Source: CAZEBW01 sp964510205
GTDB taxonomy: Bacteria > Chloroflexota > Anaerolineae > VGOG01
Length of the DNA: 41,463 nt
Assembly (NCBI GenBank): GCA_964510205.1
Contig: CAZEBW010000029.1
Location: forward strand, 1-41,463
Reading direction: 5' to 3'
The notes under the pieces: generated by a model
Told to the model about the DNA's origin: nothing
Seen by the model: the letters and a program-made list of their open reading frames with translations, nothing else
The model's database searches: none
Translations under genes and position numbers: made by a program
Shown here: positions 1 through 8,048 of the stretch, in pieces
Layout of the letters: every line of letters starts with the position of its first letter
Numbering within the stretch: position 1 is the first letter of the stretch

Positions 1-212
1 GATGGATTTGACAATCCATCGCGAGCGTGGAAGTGTTACTTTTACCGCAATGCGTTAATAGGGTAGCTGGTTCCAAAAGTGATCGTGTACACTCCATTGT
101 TGGGGACCATACACCAGAATCGTTGTAGAATCAATAGTCAGTCAGGGTGCAGGTGCTCAGCATCCAGCGACCCTGATACGATATGTACCACAAAGGGGGT
201 ATAAGGTAAGCT
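1..212. other. Intergenic left edge, no gene seen
   Basis: No convincing coding region is visible. Bases 1-20 form a small hairpin whose arms resemble the GGATTGGYAATCC stem of the repeat family found at 12291, 22067 and 37590, so the TTGACA at 8-13 is probably part of a repeat relic rather than a promoter. A second short inverted repeat (CAGGGT at 143-148, ACCCTG at 170-175) lies upstream of the first gene. Confidence 0.4.
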
Positions 213-563
213 ATGGAAACACAAACTGCGACACTCCTGGTGACAACTGAAACCATTCCCTTGCAGATGGGTGCTGATGGTGTCGTACATGTCGGCAATA
301 CCCGTGTTACGCTGGATACCATCGTGACGGCTTTCATGGAGGGAGCAACTGCTGAGGAAATTGTACAACAGTATCCTTCTGTCTCCCTTACCGATGTGTA
401 CTACACGATTGGCTATTACCTACGGCGGCAGGCCGAAGTCGAGGCGTACTTGAATCGGCAGCGACGGCAAGCTGAGCGGGTACGACGGCAGAACGAGTCT
501 CGCTTTGATCCCGCTGGTATCAGACAGCGATTACTGGCACGCCGGGCAAGCGGGAGGCTCTGA
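213..563 (+). CDS. DUF433 domain protein, putative antitoxin
   Basis: A 116-residue protein whose middle (about residues 25-75) matches the DUF433 pattern: an ITLDTIVTAFMEG-like helix, a GATAEEIVQQYP segment and a DVYYTIGYYL helix. DUF433 proteins are small winged-helix-type proteins, usually taken to be antitoxins, that sit next to DUF5615 PIN-like proteins. That is the arrangement here: the stop is 3 bases before the next start, and GGGAGG inside the 3' end can serve as the partner's ribosome site. The basic, Arg-rich tail (residues 80-116) may bind DNA or the partner. The start is ATG after a weak AAGGTAAG. The antitoxin role is inferred from family and pairing. Confidence 0.8.
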   Translation: METQTATLLVTTETIPLQMGADGVVHVGNTRVTLDTIVTAFMEGATAEEIVQQYPSVSLTDVYYTIGYYLRRQAEVEAYLNRQRRQAERVRRQNESRFDPAGIRQRLLARRASGRL

Positions 564-566
564 CCC

Positions 567-917
567 ATGCGTTGGGCAGCCGACGAGAACTTCAACAACG
601 ACATTATCCGAGGTCTGCTACGCCGAAAGCCAGACGTGGACATCATGCGTGTCCAAGATGTTGGTCTGTCAGGCGCGGATGATCCGACTATACTTGAGTG
701 GGCTGCTGATGAGGGAAGGGTACTGCTCACCCATGAAGTTTCGACCATCACACGGTATGCCTACGAGCGGGTTGAAGCTGGCAAGCCGATGCCTGGCGTC
801 TTTGAAGTCAGTCGTGGCATCCCGATGGGCGTAGTCATCGAAGACCTCATTTTGCTGACCGAGTGTAGTCTTGAGGATGAGTGGGAAGGTCAGGTGCGCT
901 ATTTGCCACTGAGATAA
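567..917 (+). CDS. DUF5615 PIN-like protein, putative toxin
   Basis: A 116-residue protein that opens with the family signature WAADENF, where the adjacent Asp-Glu is one acidic element of the PIN-like site. It continues with a VGLSGADDPTILEWA segment and LLTHEVSTI, the position usually held by a THD/DxDF motif. Here the residue after TH is Glu, not Asp. The PIN fold suggests a metal-dependent ribonuclease, but no activity is shown. It is translationally close to the DUF433 gene (3-base gap), typical of a type II toxin-antitoxin pair. A second, more canonical pair lies at 15265-15887 on the other strand. No terminator is obvious in the convergent gap 918-1083. Confidence 0.8.
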   Translation: MRWAADENFNNDIIRGLLRRKPDVDIMRVQDVGLSGADDPTILEWAADEGRVLLTHEVSTITRYAYERVEAGKPMPGVFEVSRGIPMGVVIEDLILLTECSLEDEWEGQVRYLPLR

Positions 918-1083
918 TTGCGGCCTCAAGACACTCCGTAGATCTTTAGGCTCGGTCAGAGACCCTCGCCCAACGGAGTTGATAAAATTGGAAGCATCAA
1001 AAACCCGCTTGGCAACGACTCACGCGGTGATGTTAGAAAATTGCTGGAGAATTCCACGCAATTGCCCCTAACACTGCCTACTT

Positions 1084-1815
1084 TCATTTCGCCCCGCCCT
1101 TAGCTTTCCCGCTCTTCAACCCGGTGCGCAGCTTATTATCCACCTCGCGCATCACGTGAGCGGCTAGAACCTCGCGATTCTCCTCCAGGTAGTCGGCCAC
1201 CCGATCCGGATGTGACTTGGTCATCTCCCGCAGCGCCCAGGAGACGGCTTTGGTGATCATGGGATGCCGCTCTTCTTTGACCCGACCAACGAGCTCCACG
1301 GTCAGGTCGGGGATGGTGAAGCCCGTGTGCCCTCGGTTTATGGGCACGGTGGTCACCAGCGCCAGCCGGCGGCTCCACACGTCCTCGTCGGCGATCAGAT
1401 TCCGCAGGTGAACCAGCCTGGCTTTTGGATCCTCCAACAGCCAGACGGCCAGCACCCACTGCCCCAGCCCATCAGTTATCTCCCAGTTATCGAGGTCCTG
1501 GCGCCAGTGGTCAAAATAGGCCCAGGTTAGACCGGGAATACAACGTTTGTAGCGCCCCAGCAGATAGATGAACAGCAGCCGCTCCTCGCGCGATCTCCCA
1601 TCCCACAACGCTTCCACTAAAGCCATCAGCTCCAGGCAGGCGACTTGCTGGTGAGCACGCTGCCAGCGGCGAGCGATCTCCCGCAGATGGGGCGTCCGCA
1701 CGCCATAGACCTTGAGCTGGGTGCACACCACCGTCCTTGACCCTGCCTGGTACTCGGGATCAACGCGCTGGCGAATCTGCTCTAGCAGTCGTTGGCTTTC
1801 GGTCTCAACATCCAT
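1084..1815 (-). CDS. AlkD-like DNA alkylation repair protein
   Basis: A 243-residue all-helical protein of the AlkD/AlkC HEAT-like repeat family. These are DNA glycosylases that remove positively charged alkylated bases such as 3-methyladenine and 7-methylguanine. Visible family features are YGVRTPHLREIAR near the N terminus, the LLGRYKRCIPGLTWAYFDHWRQDLDNWEITDGLGQW core with its W/D-rich surface, and TKAVSWALREM in a later repeat. I chose the ATG at 1815 because AGAGGG lies 6 bases upstream; an upstream ATG at 1830 would add five residues. The Lys/Gly-rich C terminus (GLKSGKAKGGAK) is typical of this group. It stands alone and convergent with the preceding pair. Confidence 0.85.
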   Translation of the reverse strand: MDVETESQRLLEQIRQRVDPEYQAGSRTVVCTQLKVYGVRTPHLREIARRWQRAHQQVACLELMALVEALWDGRSREERLLFIYLLGRYKRCIPGLTWAYFDHWRQDLDNWEITDGLGQWVLAVWLLEDPKARLVHLRNLIADEDVWSRRLALVTTVPINRGHTGFTIPDLTVELVGRVKEERHPMITKAVSWALREMTKSHPDRVADYLEENREVLAAHVMREVDNKLRTGLKSGKAKGGAK

Positions 1816-1878
1816 GATCATCCCTCTCATTCTAACACAGCCACGGCCATCAGCCCCGCTCGCTGCCGGGCGCCTCGG

Positions 1879-3630
1879 CTACCTCTGCACTCGCCAGGGC
1901 CGAAACTCCTCCAGAATGGACCCCCCGATGAATTCCCTCAGAATGGAGTTGCTGGGGACGATGTCCAAGGCATAGGGCAAGAACCAGTCCAGGAAGGCCA
2001 GCAGCCGCCGCCCCTCGACTCTGGCGCGGCTGGAGGGCTTGACCTGGAACAGCAACGGCTCGGCCAACGGTTTCAGCACCGCCAATTCGTACACCAGCGC
2101 GGAGTTGAACATCACGTCGGCGTTCTCTTGATAGGGGAAGATGTGGCGCTTCTCGCCCCGGCGCACGCTCCCCCAACGGGCCAGCGTCTCCTGGGCCGAG
2201 TAGCCGCGGTTCCAGGCGTCCCGCACGATGCGGCGGATCAGGCGGGTGTCGGTGGTAGAGACACGGTTGTGGCGGTCAATGTTCAGTTGGGTGAGGGCCG
2301 AGACGTAGATGCGATAGATGCACTGCGGCGGCAGCGCGGGCACCAGGGCCGGGTTCAGGCCGTGGATCCCCTCCACCAGGAGGACGTGGTCAGGGGCCAG
2401 ATGCAGGGCCTCGCCCACCTCGCGCCGGCCGGTGTGGAAGTTGTAATGGGGGGTGGTCACCGCCTTCCCCTCCATCAGCCGCAGCAGGTGATCGTTGAAC
2501 AGAGACAGATCCACCGCTTCCAGGGCCTCGAAGTCGTATTCGCCGCGCTCATCCCGAGGCGTGTGCTCCCGCTCCAAGAAGTAGTCGTCCAGGCCGATGG
2601 CCACCGGGCGAACGCCAGCGGCCAGCAGTTGCACCGCCAGCCGTCGGGCGAAGGTGGTCTTTCCCGAAGCCGACGGGCCAGCGATGAGCACCAGCCGCAC
2701 CTCCCCTCGCCGCCGCGCGATCTCGCCCGCGATCTGAGCGATCCGCTGCTCGTGCAACGCTTCGGCCACCAGGATGATCTCCGGTATCCGACCTGCTTCG
2801 ATGGCCTGGTTCAGCGCGCCCACGTCCTCGACGGCCAGGCGCCGCACCCATTCGCCATACTCGCGGAAGACGGCCACCAGTTGGGGGAATTCCTCAAAGG
2901 GCAGCAGCTCCGTGGGCTGATAACGGCGGGGAAACTGAAGCACGAAGCCGGGCGGATAGGCGCGCAGGTCAAAAAGCCGCAGGTAGCCGGTAGAGGGCAG
3001 CATGAACCCGTGAAAGGAGTCGCGCACGCCGTCCAGTTGGTAGAGGGTCAAGTACTCCTTGCGGCGGTAGGTGAGCAGGCGGACCACATCCTCTTCGCCC
3101 TGGGCGCGAAAGAAAGCCACCGCCTGATCCAGCGGCACCTCTTGCTTGGTGATGGGCAAATCGGCGGCGACCATTTCCCGCATCTGCGCCGCCAGCCGAT
3201 CGAGCTCCTGGGGCGTAAACGGCTCCCGCCCCCGCGCCTGGCAGAAATAGCCGCCAAAGGGAAGGGGGTAGTCCACGTAGACCTGAACCTGGGGAAAGAG
3301 CTTCTGCGCCGCAGCTACCAGCAGAAAGGAGAGGGAGCGGCGGTAGATTCTCACGCCGTCGCTATCGGCCAGAGTGACCGGCGCGGCCTTCACGTCACAG
3401 CCGACCGACCAGGTCAGCTCTTTCAGCTTGCCGTCCACCAGGGCGGCCATCACTGGCACCGGCGGATCGGGGAAGGCGGCCTGAACGAAAGCCTCCAGCG
3501 GCGTGCCGATAGGTGCCTCGAACGTGCGGCCGTCGGGAAAGCGGACCTGGGCGGCTCGCCTCGGCGACGAGGGCCTCACCGCTGGCACCTCTCCCACAAG
3601 TTTGGCAATTGGATACTGCATATTGGACAT
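1879..3630 (-). CDS. TGS-domain nucleoside (uridine-type) kinase
   Basis: A 583-residue cytosolic kinase. Residues about 28-85 form a TGS domain (VRFPDGRTFEAPIGTPLEAF). The next ~200 residues resemble the second additional domain of threonyl-tRNA synthetase, and the C-terminal ~280 residues are a uridine-kinase-type P-loop domain with GPSASGKTTFARRL at about 312-325 and DDYFLERE downstream. This fused ThrRS-like/Udk architecture is a known family annotated as nucleoside kinase; the exact nucleoside is not established. The start ATG follows GGAAGAAG. The repeat at 3657-3737 lies directly upstream, so the promoter is unclear. Confidence is high for the family and moderate for substrate. Confidence 0.87.
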   Translation of the reverse strand: MSNMQYPIAKLVGEVPAVRPSSPRRAAQVRFPDGRTFEAPIGTPLEAFVQAAFPDPPVPVMAALVDGKLKELTWSVGCDVKAAPVTLADSDGVRIYRRSLSFLLVAAAQKLFPQVQVYVDYPLPFGGYFCQARGREPFTPQELDRLAAQMREMVAADLPITKQEVPLDQAVAFFRAQGEEDVVRLLTYRRKEYLTLYQLDGVRDSFHGFMLPSTGYLRLFDLRAYPPGFVLQFPRRYQPTELLPFEEFPQLVAVFREYGEWVRRLAVEDVGALNQAIEAGRIPEIILVAEALHEQRIAQIAGEIARRRGEVRLVLIAGPSASGKTTFARRLAVQLLAAGVRPVAIGLDDYFLEREHTPRDERGEYDFEALEAVDLSLFNDHLLRLMEGKAVTTPHYNFHTGRREVGEALHLAPDHVLLVEGIHGLNPALVPALPPQCIYRIYVSALTQLNIDRHNRVSTTDTRLIRRIVRDAWNRGYSAQETLARWGSVRRGEKRHIFPYQENADVMFNSALVYELAVLKPLAEPLLFQVKPSSRARVEGRRLLAFLDWFLPYALDIVPSNSILREFIGGSILEEFRPWRVQR

Positions 3631-3656
3631 CTTCTTCTTCCAAAGTTTTCAGCAGA

Positions 3657-3737
3657 CACTACAGCGGATTCGGAATACAACGGATTCTTGTGCATGGTCT
3701 AAGTTCAAATCCGTTTGATTCTAAATCTGTTGTAGTC
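3657..3737. repeat. CGGATT-type palindromic repeat, copy 1
   Basis: An ~80-bp element with imperfect inverted ends: CACTACAGCGGATTCGGAAT on the left and the complement of GACTACAACAGATTTAGAAT on the right. Related copies are at 16210-16252 and 17069-17225. It fills the gap between the nitroreductase stop (3740) and the nucleoside kinase start (3630). Confidence 0.7.
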
Positions 3738-3739
3738 TT

Positions 3740-4252
3740 TCACCAGCCTTCGTAGCGCACCAACTCCGACAACGGTTTGCGCCTTTTGCGCTTGGGCTGA
3801 TCGGCTGGATAGCCCAGGGGCGTGAAGGCGATGGGCTCCACGTCGTCGGGCAGGCCCAGCACTTCGCGCGCCGCCTCGGGATCGAAGGCGCCGACCCAGC
3901 ACGTGCCCAGTCCAGCTTCGGCAGCGGCCAGAATCAGATGATCCATGACAATGGCCACGTCCACATCGGTGTAGTTCTTGCCATCCTCGCGTCGCACCCA
4001 GCCCTGGGACGGAATCCCACAGGCGCAGATGATGAGCGGTGGCTGTACGAACCAATCCTTCCTGTAGACGCGGTTCAGCTCCGCCTCTCGGCCCGCCGTG
4101 TGAATCACGATGAGCTGAAAGGGTTGGCGATTGGCTGCGGTGGGCGCCAGGCGCGCCGCTTCAAGCACCTGGTGCAGCACCTCATCCTCCACCGCGTCGG
4201 ACTTGTAGGCCCGCACGCTGTAGCGTTTCTTGATCAGCTCTGAGAACTCCAT
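3740..4252 (-). CDS. Nitroreductase family protein
   Basis: A 170-residue FMN-dependent oxidoreductase of the nitroreductase superfamily. The N-terminal FSELIKKRYSVRAYKSD is the classic FMN-phosphate binding segment, followed by LEAARLAPTAANRQPF, which contacts the isoalloxazine ring. The C-terminal half has AAAEAGLGTCWVGAF and a PLGYPAD segment typical of the fold. Length is at the short end for the family. It probably uses NAD(P)H to reduce nitro compounds, quinones or similar; the natural substrate cannot be told. AGGAGG precedes the ATG, and a period-8 short-word array (4270-4293) lies just upstream. Confidence 0.9.
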   Translation of the reverse strand: MEFSELIKKRYSVRAYKSDAVEDEVLHQVLEAARLAPTAANRQPFQLIVIHTAGREAELNRVYRKDWFVQPPLIICACGIPSQGWVRREDGKNYTDVDVAIVMDHLILAAAEAGLGTCWVGAFDPEAAREVLGLPDDVEPIAFTPLGYPADQPKRKRRKPLSELVRYEGW

Positions 4253-4269
4253 AGTTTACCTCCTCATCA

Positions 4270-4293
4270 TTGGTAGATTGGTAGACTGGTAGA
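4270..4293. repeat. Period-8 tandem array (YTGGTAGA x3)
   Basis: Three consecutive 8-base words, TTGGTAGA, TTGGTAGA and CTGGTAGA, lie 17 bases upstream of the nitroreductase start. This is one of several degenerate short-word arrays at gene boundaries in this window. Confidence 0.8.
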
Positions 4294-4361
4294 TCGGAGA
4301 TATTGTACAGCATGAGGCCCCACAAGTCAACCGCCGGTACGATGCCCAGATAGAGAAGCAA

Positions 4362-4390
4362 AAGCGGGAGGCGTCTCAAACCTCCCGCTT
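4362..4390 (-). terminator. Rho-independent-like terminator
   Basis: A perfect 10-bp stem (AAGCGGGAGG at 4362-4371 pairing with CCTCCCGCTT at 4381-4390) with a 9-base loop. On the minus strand the stem is followed by TTGCTTCTC, a weak T-rich tract. It lies about 130 bases downstream of the membrane protein ending at 4520. Confidence 0.6.
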
Positions 4391-4519
4391 CGTCATTGCC
4401 CGCCCCCTCCGTGAGGTCAAGACTGGACCTAAAAGGATTGGGGGGGGTAAGCGGTATAACGATCAGCCTTGAGGCGCGCCGTCAAGCGTCGCCTCGAGGG
4501 CCCTGTAGGCATCTTCCTA

Positions 4520-4999
4520 CTAGAAGCTCTGCAGTGCTTTGATAACGGGGTAAACCAATCCAGCGATCAACAGCAGAGTAATGAAGGGGCGATTAATGTT
4601 TTGCCATTTGTAATTCCTTCTTCTGATGGCGTCTACGCCATGATTAATCCCAGAGAAAAAGAAGAAGAAAATGAAAGCAAACAGGATAGTCAATTCAGAC
4701 TTGATGCCCCAATTGCTAATGGCAACAAAAATCGCTACTCCGGCATAGGAAAGCAATGCAATGGCAGACTGCCTTTGATAATTGCTCCCAACTTCGAAGC
4801 CTTTTAGCTCCGCCGACTCTTTGGCGAAGAAGATGCCTTCCAACCCTGATGTCCCCGCAATGGTGACGATGATGATGGGGATCATGAAATGTAGTTGGGC
4901 AATGGGGTCATACCCCTCTGCGAAACCAATTTGGTAGCCGAAGAAAAACGCGACTGCAACACCCACGATTCGGATAACATCCAATGACTTTAACAGCAT
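4520..4999 (-). CDS. Small multi-spanning membrane protein, unknown function
   Basis: I do not recognise the family. The 159 residues contain about five hydrophobic segments (roughly 8-26, 35-53, 78-96, 100-120 and 136-153). A short soluble stretch with charged residues (FFAKESAELKGFEVGSNYQRQ, about 55-75) separates the second and third, and the loop SGINHGVDAIRRRNYKWQN before the last helix is basic and should face the cytoplasm. AAAGGAG stands before the ATG. The gene is visibly AT-richer than its neighbours, which hints at transfer. It is a single gene with its own downstream hairpin terminator. Confidence 0.75.
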   Translation of the reverse strand: MLLKSLDVIRIVGVAVAFFFGYQIGFAEGYDPIAQLHFMIPIIIVTIAGTSGLEGIFFAKESAELKGFEVGSNYQRQSAIALLSYAGVAIFVAISNWGIKSELTILFAFIFFFFFSGINHGVDAIRRRNYKWQNINRPFITLLLIAGLVYPVIKALQSF

Positions 5000-5073
5000 G
5001 ACTTACTCCTTTCTTGTCTATTGCCGCCGACTCTGAAAAGACGTCCCTTGTTCAGCGGCTTATTCTATGAGGC

Positions 5074-5193
5074 CTAACTTGCAAAGAGGTCTGAGTGCGT
5101 ACCGGTCCTGTACAGAACCAACTCATTGCCCTCGACAGCATAGATTTGCCTCGCTTTAACATCCGCCTGATATCTTTCTTGAACCGCGAGGTG
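5074..5193 (-). pseudogene. C-terminal remnant of a YafQ/RelE-type toxin
   Basis: On the minus strand, in a frame different from the upstream antitoxin, the sequence reads ...ERYQADVKARQIYAVEG followed by NELVLYRTGTHSDLFAS and a TAG stop at 5074-5076. RTGTHSDLF is the hallmark C-terminal end of YafQ-like mRNA interferases, whose last His is catalytic in the family. Only about 35-40 of the usual ~90 residues remain. The 5' part is missing and the surviving part overlaps the antitoxin 3' end, so the toxin has been deleted internally. Confidence 0.65.
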
Positions 5194-5455
5194 CGCCTGA
5201 TTCTGAGTGTCGCGACAGCAAATCCTCTACCAGTTCGCCAACCGTGTCAAAGACCGGCATATCCTCTTTGCTTTCGGCAAACGCTTGCAACGTTATGCTG
5301 TTGGGAACTTCTGGCAGCGCGAGACTTTGCTGAACTTGCTCATCTGCCAAAATGTAATGAACAATTGCAATTCTCTCCTGTAGGGACAGGGCACAGAACA
5401 CGCGATAGAACGCTTCCGCCGTACTCAGCGTATGCTCTGTAGTCGTTTGAGACAT
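5156..5455 (-). CDS. Antitoxin-like protein of a decayed type II TA pair
   Basis: A 99-residue soluble protein with a helical N terminus (TLSTAEAFYRVFCALSLQERIAI). Its C-terminal pattern, PNSITLQAFAES followed by MPVFDTVGELVEDLLS, is typical of antitoxins paired with RelE/YafQ toxins: a short strand, a Phe-containing segment and a final amphipathic helix. The last ~17 residues (SESGAPRGSRKISGGC) do not look like family sequence; they arise because the frame runs into the deleted toxin. GGAG precedes the ATG. Three TTCTGTRTAA words spaced 39-40 bases lie upstream (5523-5611). An orphan antitoxin is the simplest reading. Confidence 0.65.
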   Translation of the reverse strand: MSQTTTEHTLSTAEAFYRVFCALSLQERIAIVHYILADEQVQQSLALPEVPNSITLQAFAESKEDMPVFDTVGELVEDLLSRHSESGAPRGSRKISGGC

Positions 5456-5522
5456 TTTTCACTCCTTCAGTTTGCTACTTTCTATACTTCGGCGTGTGCT
5501 AACATATACTTATCCAGAACTC

Positions 5523-5611
5523 TTCTGTATAAAAAACCCCCTGGGGTGATAATGCAGAAGCTTTCTGTGTAAGCAGCCACAATTTGCATAGACCAGAGAC
5601 ATTCTGTGTAA
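5523..5611. repeat. Three TTCTGTRTAA direct repeats, ~40-bp spacing
   Basis: TTCTGTATAA at 5523-5532, TTCTGTGTAA at 5563-5572 and TTCTGTGTAA at 5602-5611 are spaced 40 and 39 bases apart. ATGCAGAA words recur between and after them (5552 and about 5630). They sit upstream of the antitoxin-like gene and could be operator iterons or a degenerate tandem repeat. Confidence 0.6.
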
Positions 5612-5741
5612 TACCCTGCAGGAACTAAATGCAGAAAACTTCAACTTACTCAATCACGTATGCTATTATACCATAGCCCCCCTCTCTGTGCAAACACGAA
5701 AGTTCCAACACGTGCTCAATCACTCAGAGGCGTCACTTTCA

Positions 5742-6608
5742 TCACGATGCTTCGCCCCCCAACCGCCATCGCTGGCCAAAGGCGGACACGCTGATTCCCC
5801 GCGCCGTCAGCCACTCCCACTCCGGCCCAACCCTGTGCAGCGGATTGCTGTGATTGAGATGGATCAGCCGCACGTCGCAATCCACGCCCGCCAGCCGCTC
5901 GGCGGTGTCAGTCGCCAAGGGGTGCGGAATCTGACTCAGGTCACGGCCCGGCAGTTCGCCCATGCTGAAAAAGGTTCCGTCCAGCAAAGCCACGTCCATG
6001 TCCGCCACGAAGCGCCGCAGGTCGTGCTCCCACTCGTCCCACGTATCAATGTCCGGGCAGTAGAACAGCCGTCGCGGGCTGCTGCTTAGACCACGCACTA
6101 CGAACGCCAGCGTGTCGCTGAACTCGTCGCGGTGGGGCACTGGCAAGGGCCTCAGATGCAGGTTGGGGCTGAGTGGTATCTCTTCTCCGGGCGCGAGCAA
6201 GCGCAGCCTGATGTTGCCCAGCGCGACCAGTTGCGACCAGGGGGCGTTATGGCGCAAGAAGTCGGCCATTCGCGGTGAGGCGTAGACCGGTACATCCCGC
6301 GTGCCCCACGCCTCGCGCCCCAGGTGGATCAGCCCGGCGTAATGGCCGATGTGAGCGTGGGTCAACAAGACGCCAGCCAGCGGACAATCTGGAGCCAGGC
6401 TGTGCAGGGCGTGCAACTGCTCTCGAAAATCGGGCGTGGCGTCAATCAGCCAGCTCTGGCGAGCAGCGCGATCCACCAATCCCAAACAGGCCACGAAATT
6501 GCGCCTGGCCGGATCAGCGCGCGCCGCAGCACAATTATCACAATAGCATCCGGCCTGGGGCACCCCCCCATCCTGAGCGGCGCCCAGCAAAATCGCTTCA
6601 ACGGTCAT
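5742..6608 (-). CDS. PqqB-like metallo-beta-lactamase-fold hydrolase
   Basis: About 288 residues when started at the ATG giving MTVEAILLGAAQDGG (6608); an upstream ATG at 6704 would add 32 residues not typical of the family. The N terminus, with AAQDGGVPQAGCYCDNC, and the overall layout match PqqB-like proteins, a branch of the metallo-beta-lactamase superfamily. The metal motif is THAHIGHYAGL, where Gly replaces the usual Asp of HxHxDH. A later DGTFF and the C-terminal IHLNHSNPL supply further likely ligands. PqqB takes part in PQQ synthesis, but no other pqq gene is here, so a PQQ role should not be assumed. CYCDNC may bind a structural metal. Confidence 0.8.
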   Translation of the reverse strand: MTVEAILLGAAQDGGVPQAGCYCDNCAAARADPARRNFVACLGLVDRAARQSWLIDATPDFREQLHALHSLAPDCPLAGVLLTHAHIGHYAGLIHLGREAWGTRDVPVYASPRMADFLRHNAPWSQLVALGNIRLRLLAPGEEIPLSPNLHLRPLPVPHRDEFSDTLAFVVRGLSSSPRRLFYCPDIDTWDEWEHDLRRFVADMDVALLDGTFFSMGELPGRDLSQIPHPLATDTAERLAGVDCDVRLIHLNHSNPLHRVGPEWEWLTARGISVSAFGQRWRLGGEAS

Positions 6609-6744
6609 CTCACAACAGTCCATTCGATGGGCGAAGGTCTTTTGATGGGCGAGGTCTCCCGACCGAAGCCCTTTTCGCCTCAGTCGCGGGAAGTCCTCCT
6701 CCACGACCTTCGGCGAACGAGGGGCTTCCGGCGAACAACAGGGG

Positions 6745-6770
6745 CACGTTTCACGCCTTCACGTTTCACG
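6745..6770. repeat. CACGTTTCACG short-word repeat
   Basis: Two identical 11-base words, CACGTTTCACG at 6745-6755 and 6760-6770, separated by CCTT. They overlap the last codons and stop of the MFS gene (stop at 6759-6761), so the transporter C terminus ends inside the array. The same word recurs at 28701-28718. Confidence 0.75.
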
Positions 6771-8048
6771 GTCAATTTGACGTGGCTCCTCCAAGCGGAA
6801 GGTAAAGACCAACCCCAAAGCAACGCCGCCCGCCGTCGCCGCGAAAAGGACGGGGTAGGACGTTGCCTGTAGCAACCAGCCTCCTAAAAAGGGCGCTACC
6901 AGAAGCACGCCGCACAAGGTGTTGGTCAGCGCGATGTAGGTGGCGCGCTCCTCGGGCGGGGCCAGCTCCAACACGAAATTGATGAATCCCGGCATCATGG
7001 AACTGTTCACAGCCCCGATGGCACCGAAGATCAGGCAATAGACGTAGATGGTCGAAGCGCCGGCCAACTGGCCTATGGGCCCCATGAACAAGGCCAGGAG
7101 CGGCGACGCGAAAGCCAACAGCGTGGAGAGCTGAATCACGATTTTGCTGCCAGAGCGTTCGTTCAGATACCCCCACACGAATCCGAACAGAATGCGACCC
7201 ACCTGTTGGGCTGAGATGAACAGGCCAATAACCTCGACATCAAAGCGTAGTTCTTGGGTGGCGTAGACAACGTAGAAGGGCAAGGCCATCCCGTGTAGTC
7301 CCATCAGCAGCCGCAGGGCCGTGACCAGGCTGAAGGTGTGATTGTCTCTCAAGACCGCCAGCAGCTTGGGCAAGAAGGCATTCCAGGGCAATCGCTCGTC
7401 CTGTGTTGGCCTGACCGGCTCGCGCAGAAAGACGATGGCCAACAAAGAGACGAAGAAAGACAACCCGGCCAGGAAGAACAGCAAGGCGTAGTTGTGGGGG
7501 AAGGGCGGGCCCTGGGGACCCAGCAGCGCGTTGACCACGGCGCCCGTCCCCACTATGAGCAGCCCCGAAACGAATTGTGCGATTCCAAACAGCCGGCCTC
7601 GCCGGGTGGCAGGAATGGCTTTGCTTAAGACATCGAACCAGGCCACAGCAGCCAGGGCATCGGTGCTCATGAAGATGGCCAGGCTGACGAAGAACAGCCC
7701 TAAGACCAAACCTGGAGCACGGGTCCCGGCTAGAAACAGCACCCCGGCCAACAGCCAAAACACGGGGCGGCCAATGATCGCCGGCAGCAGCAAATACGGC
7801 TTCTTGCGATCCTTGTCAGCCAGGTAGCTGGCCGCGATGAGTTGGGGCAGCAGCCAGGCCCCGGTCTGGATGGTTGAGGCCAGACCGATCAGCGGAGCCG
7901 AATCGGTCAGTTGGCTTATAAAGGAAGGCAAAACCGTCGTCTGGCTGACGAAGGCCATTCCCACGGCGAAGAACACGTAGTCCAGGGCAAAACAGATGAA
8001 GTTTCGGCGATAGTCAGAGTTGGATTCTGTGTAAGGGTCGTTAATCAT
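6759..8048 (-). CDS. MFS transporter
   Basis: A 429-residue, roughly 12-helix major facilitator protein of the inner membrane. The N half begins FICFALDYVFFAVGMAF, and the cytoplasmic loop between helices 2 and 3 holds ASYLADKDRKKPYLL, the place of the MFS A-motif. The centre has a long loop (REPVRPTQDERLPWNAF) before the second six helices. The transported compound is unknown; proteins of this look are often called drug or sugar permeases. I start at ATG 8048 because it overlaps the upstream stop as ATGA, which couples it to the glycoside-hydrolase-like gene and suggests they work together. Confidence 0.88.
   Translation of the reverse strand: MINDPYTESNSDYRRNFICFALDYVFFAVGMAFVSQTTVLPSFISQLTDSAPLIGLASTIQTGAWLLPQLIAASYLADKDRKKPYLLLPAIIGRPVFWLLAGVLFLAGTRAPGLVLGLFFVSLAIFMSTDALAAVAWFDVLSKAIPATRRGRLFGIAQFVSGLLIVGTGAVVNALLGPQGPPFPHNYALLFFLAGLSFFVSLLAIVFLREPVRPTQDERLPWNAFLPKLLAVLRDNHTFSLVTALRLLMGLHGMALPFYVVYATQELRFDVEVIGLFISAQQVGRILFGFVWGYLNERSGSKIVIQLSTLLAFASPLLALFMGPIGQLAGASTIYVYCLIFGAIGAVNSSMMPGFINFVLELAPPEERATYIALTNTLCGVLLVAPFLGGWLLQATSYPVLFAATAGGVALGLVFTFRLEEPRQIDRET

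Noticed and set aside
8..36. TTGACA near the left edge as a promoter
   Set aside because: It lies in the loop and stem of a small hairpin related to a repeat family, and no matching -10 box follows.
940..945. Avoidance of AGATCT as a sign of the restriction specificity
   Set aside because: AGATCT is present (for example at 940-945 and near 23950), so no avoidance can be claimed from this window.
1792..3702. Long plus-strand open frame (636 codons) opposite the nucleoside kinase
   Set aside because: It mirrors a GC-rich gene with clear domains on the other strand, is rich in Gln/His/Arg/Gly without any family motif, and crosses a repeat.
3700..3725. GTTCAAATCC resembling a tRNA T-loop
   Set aside because: It is part of the CGGATT-type palindrome and no cloverleaf or acceptor stem can be drawn around it.
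5742..6608. PQQ biosynthesis locus
   Set aside because: Only a PqqB-like hydrolase is present, with an altered HxHxDH motif and no pqqA, pqqC, pqqD or pqqE nearby.
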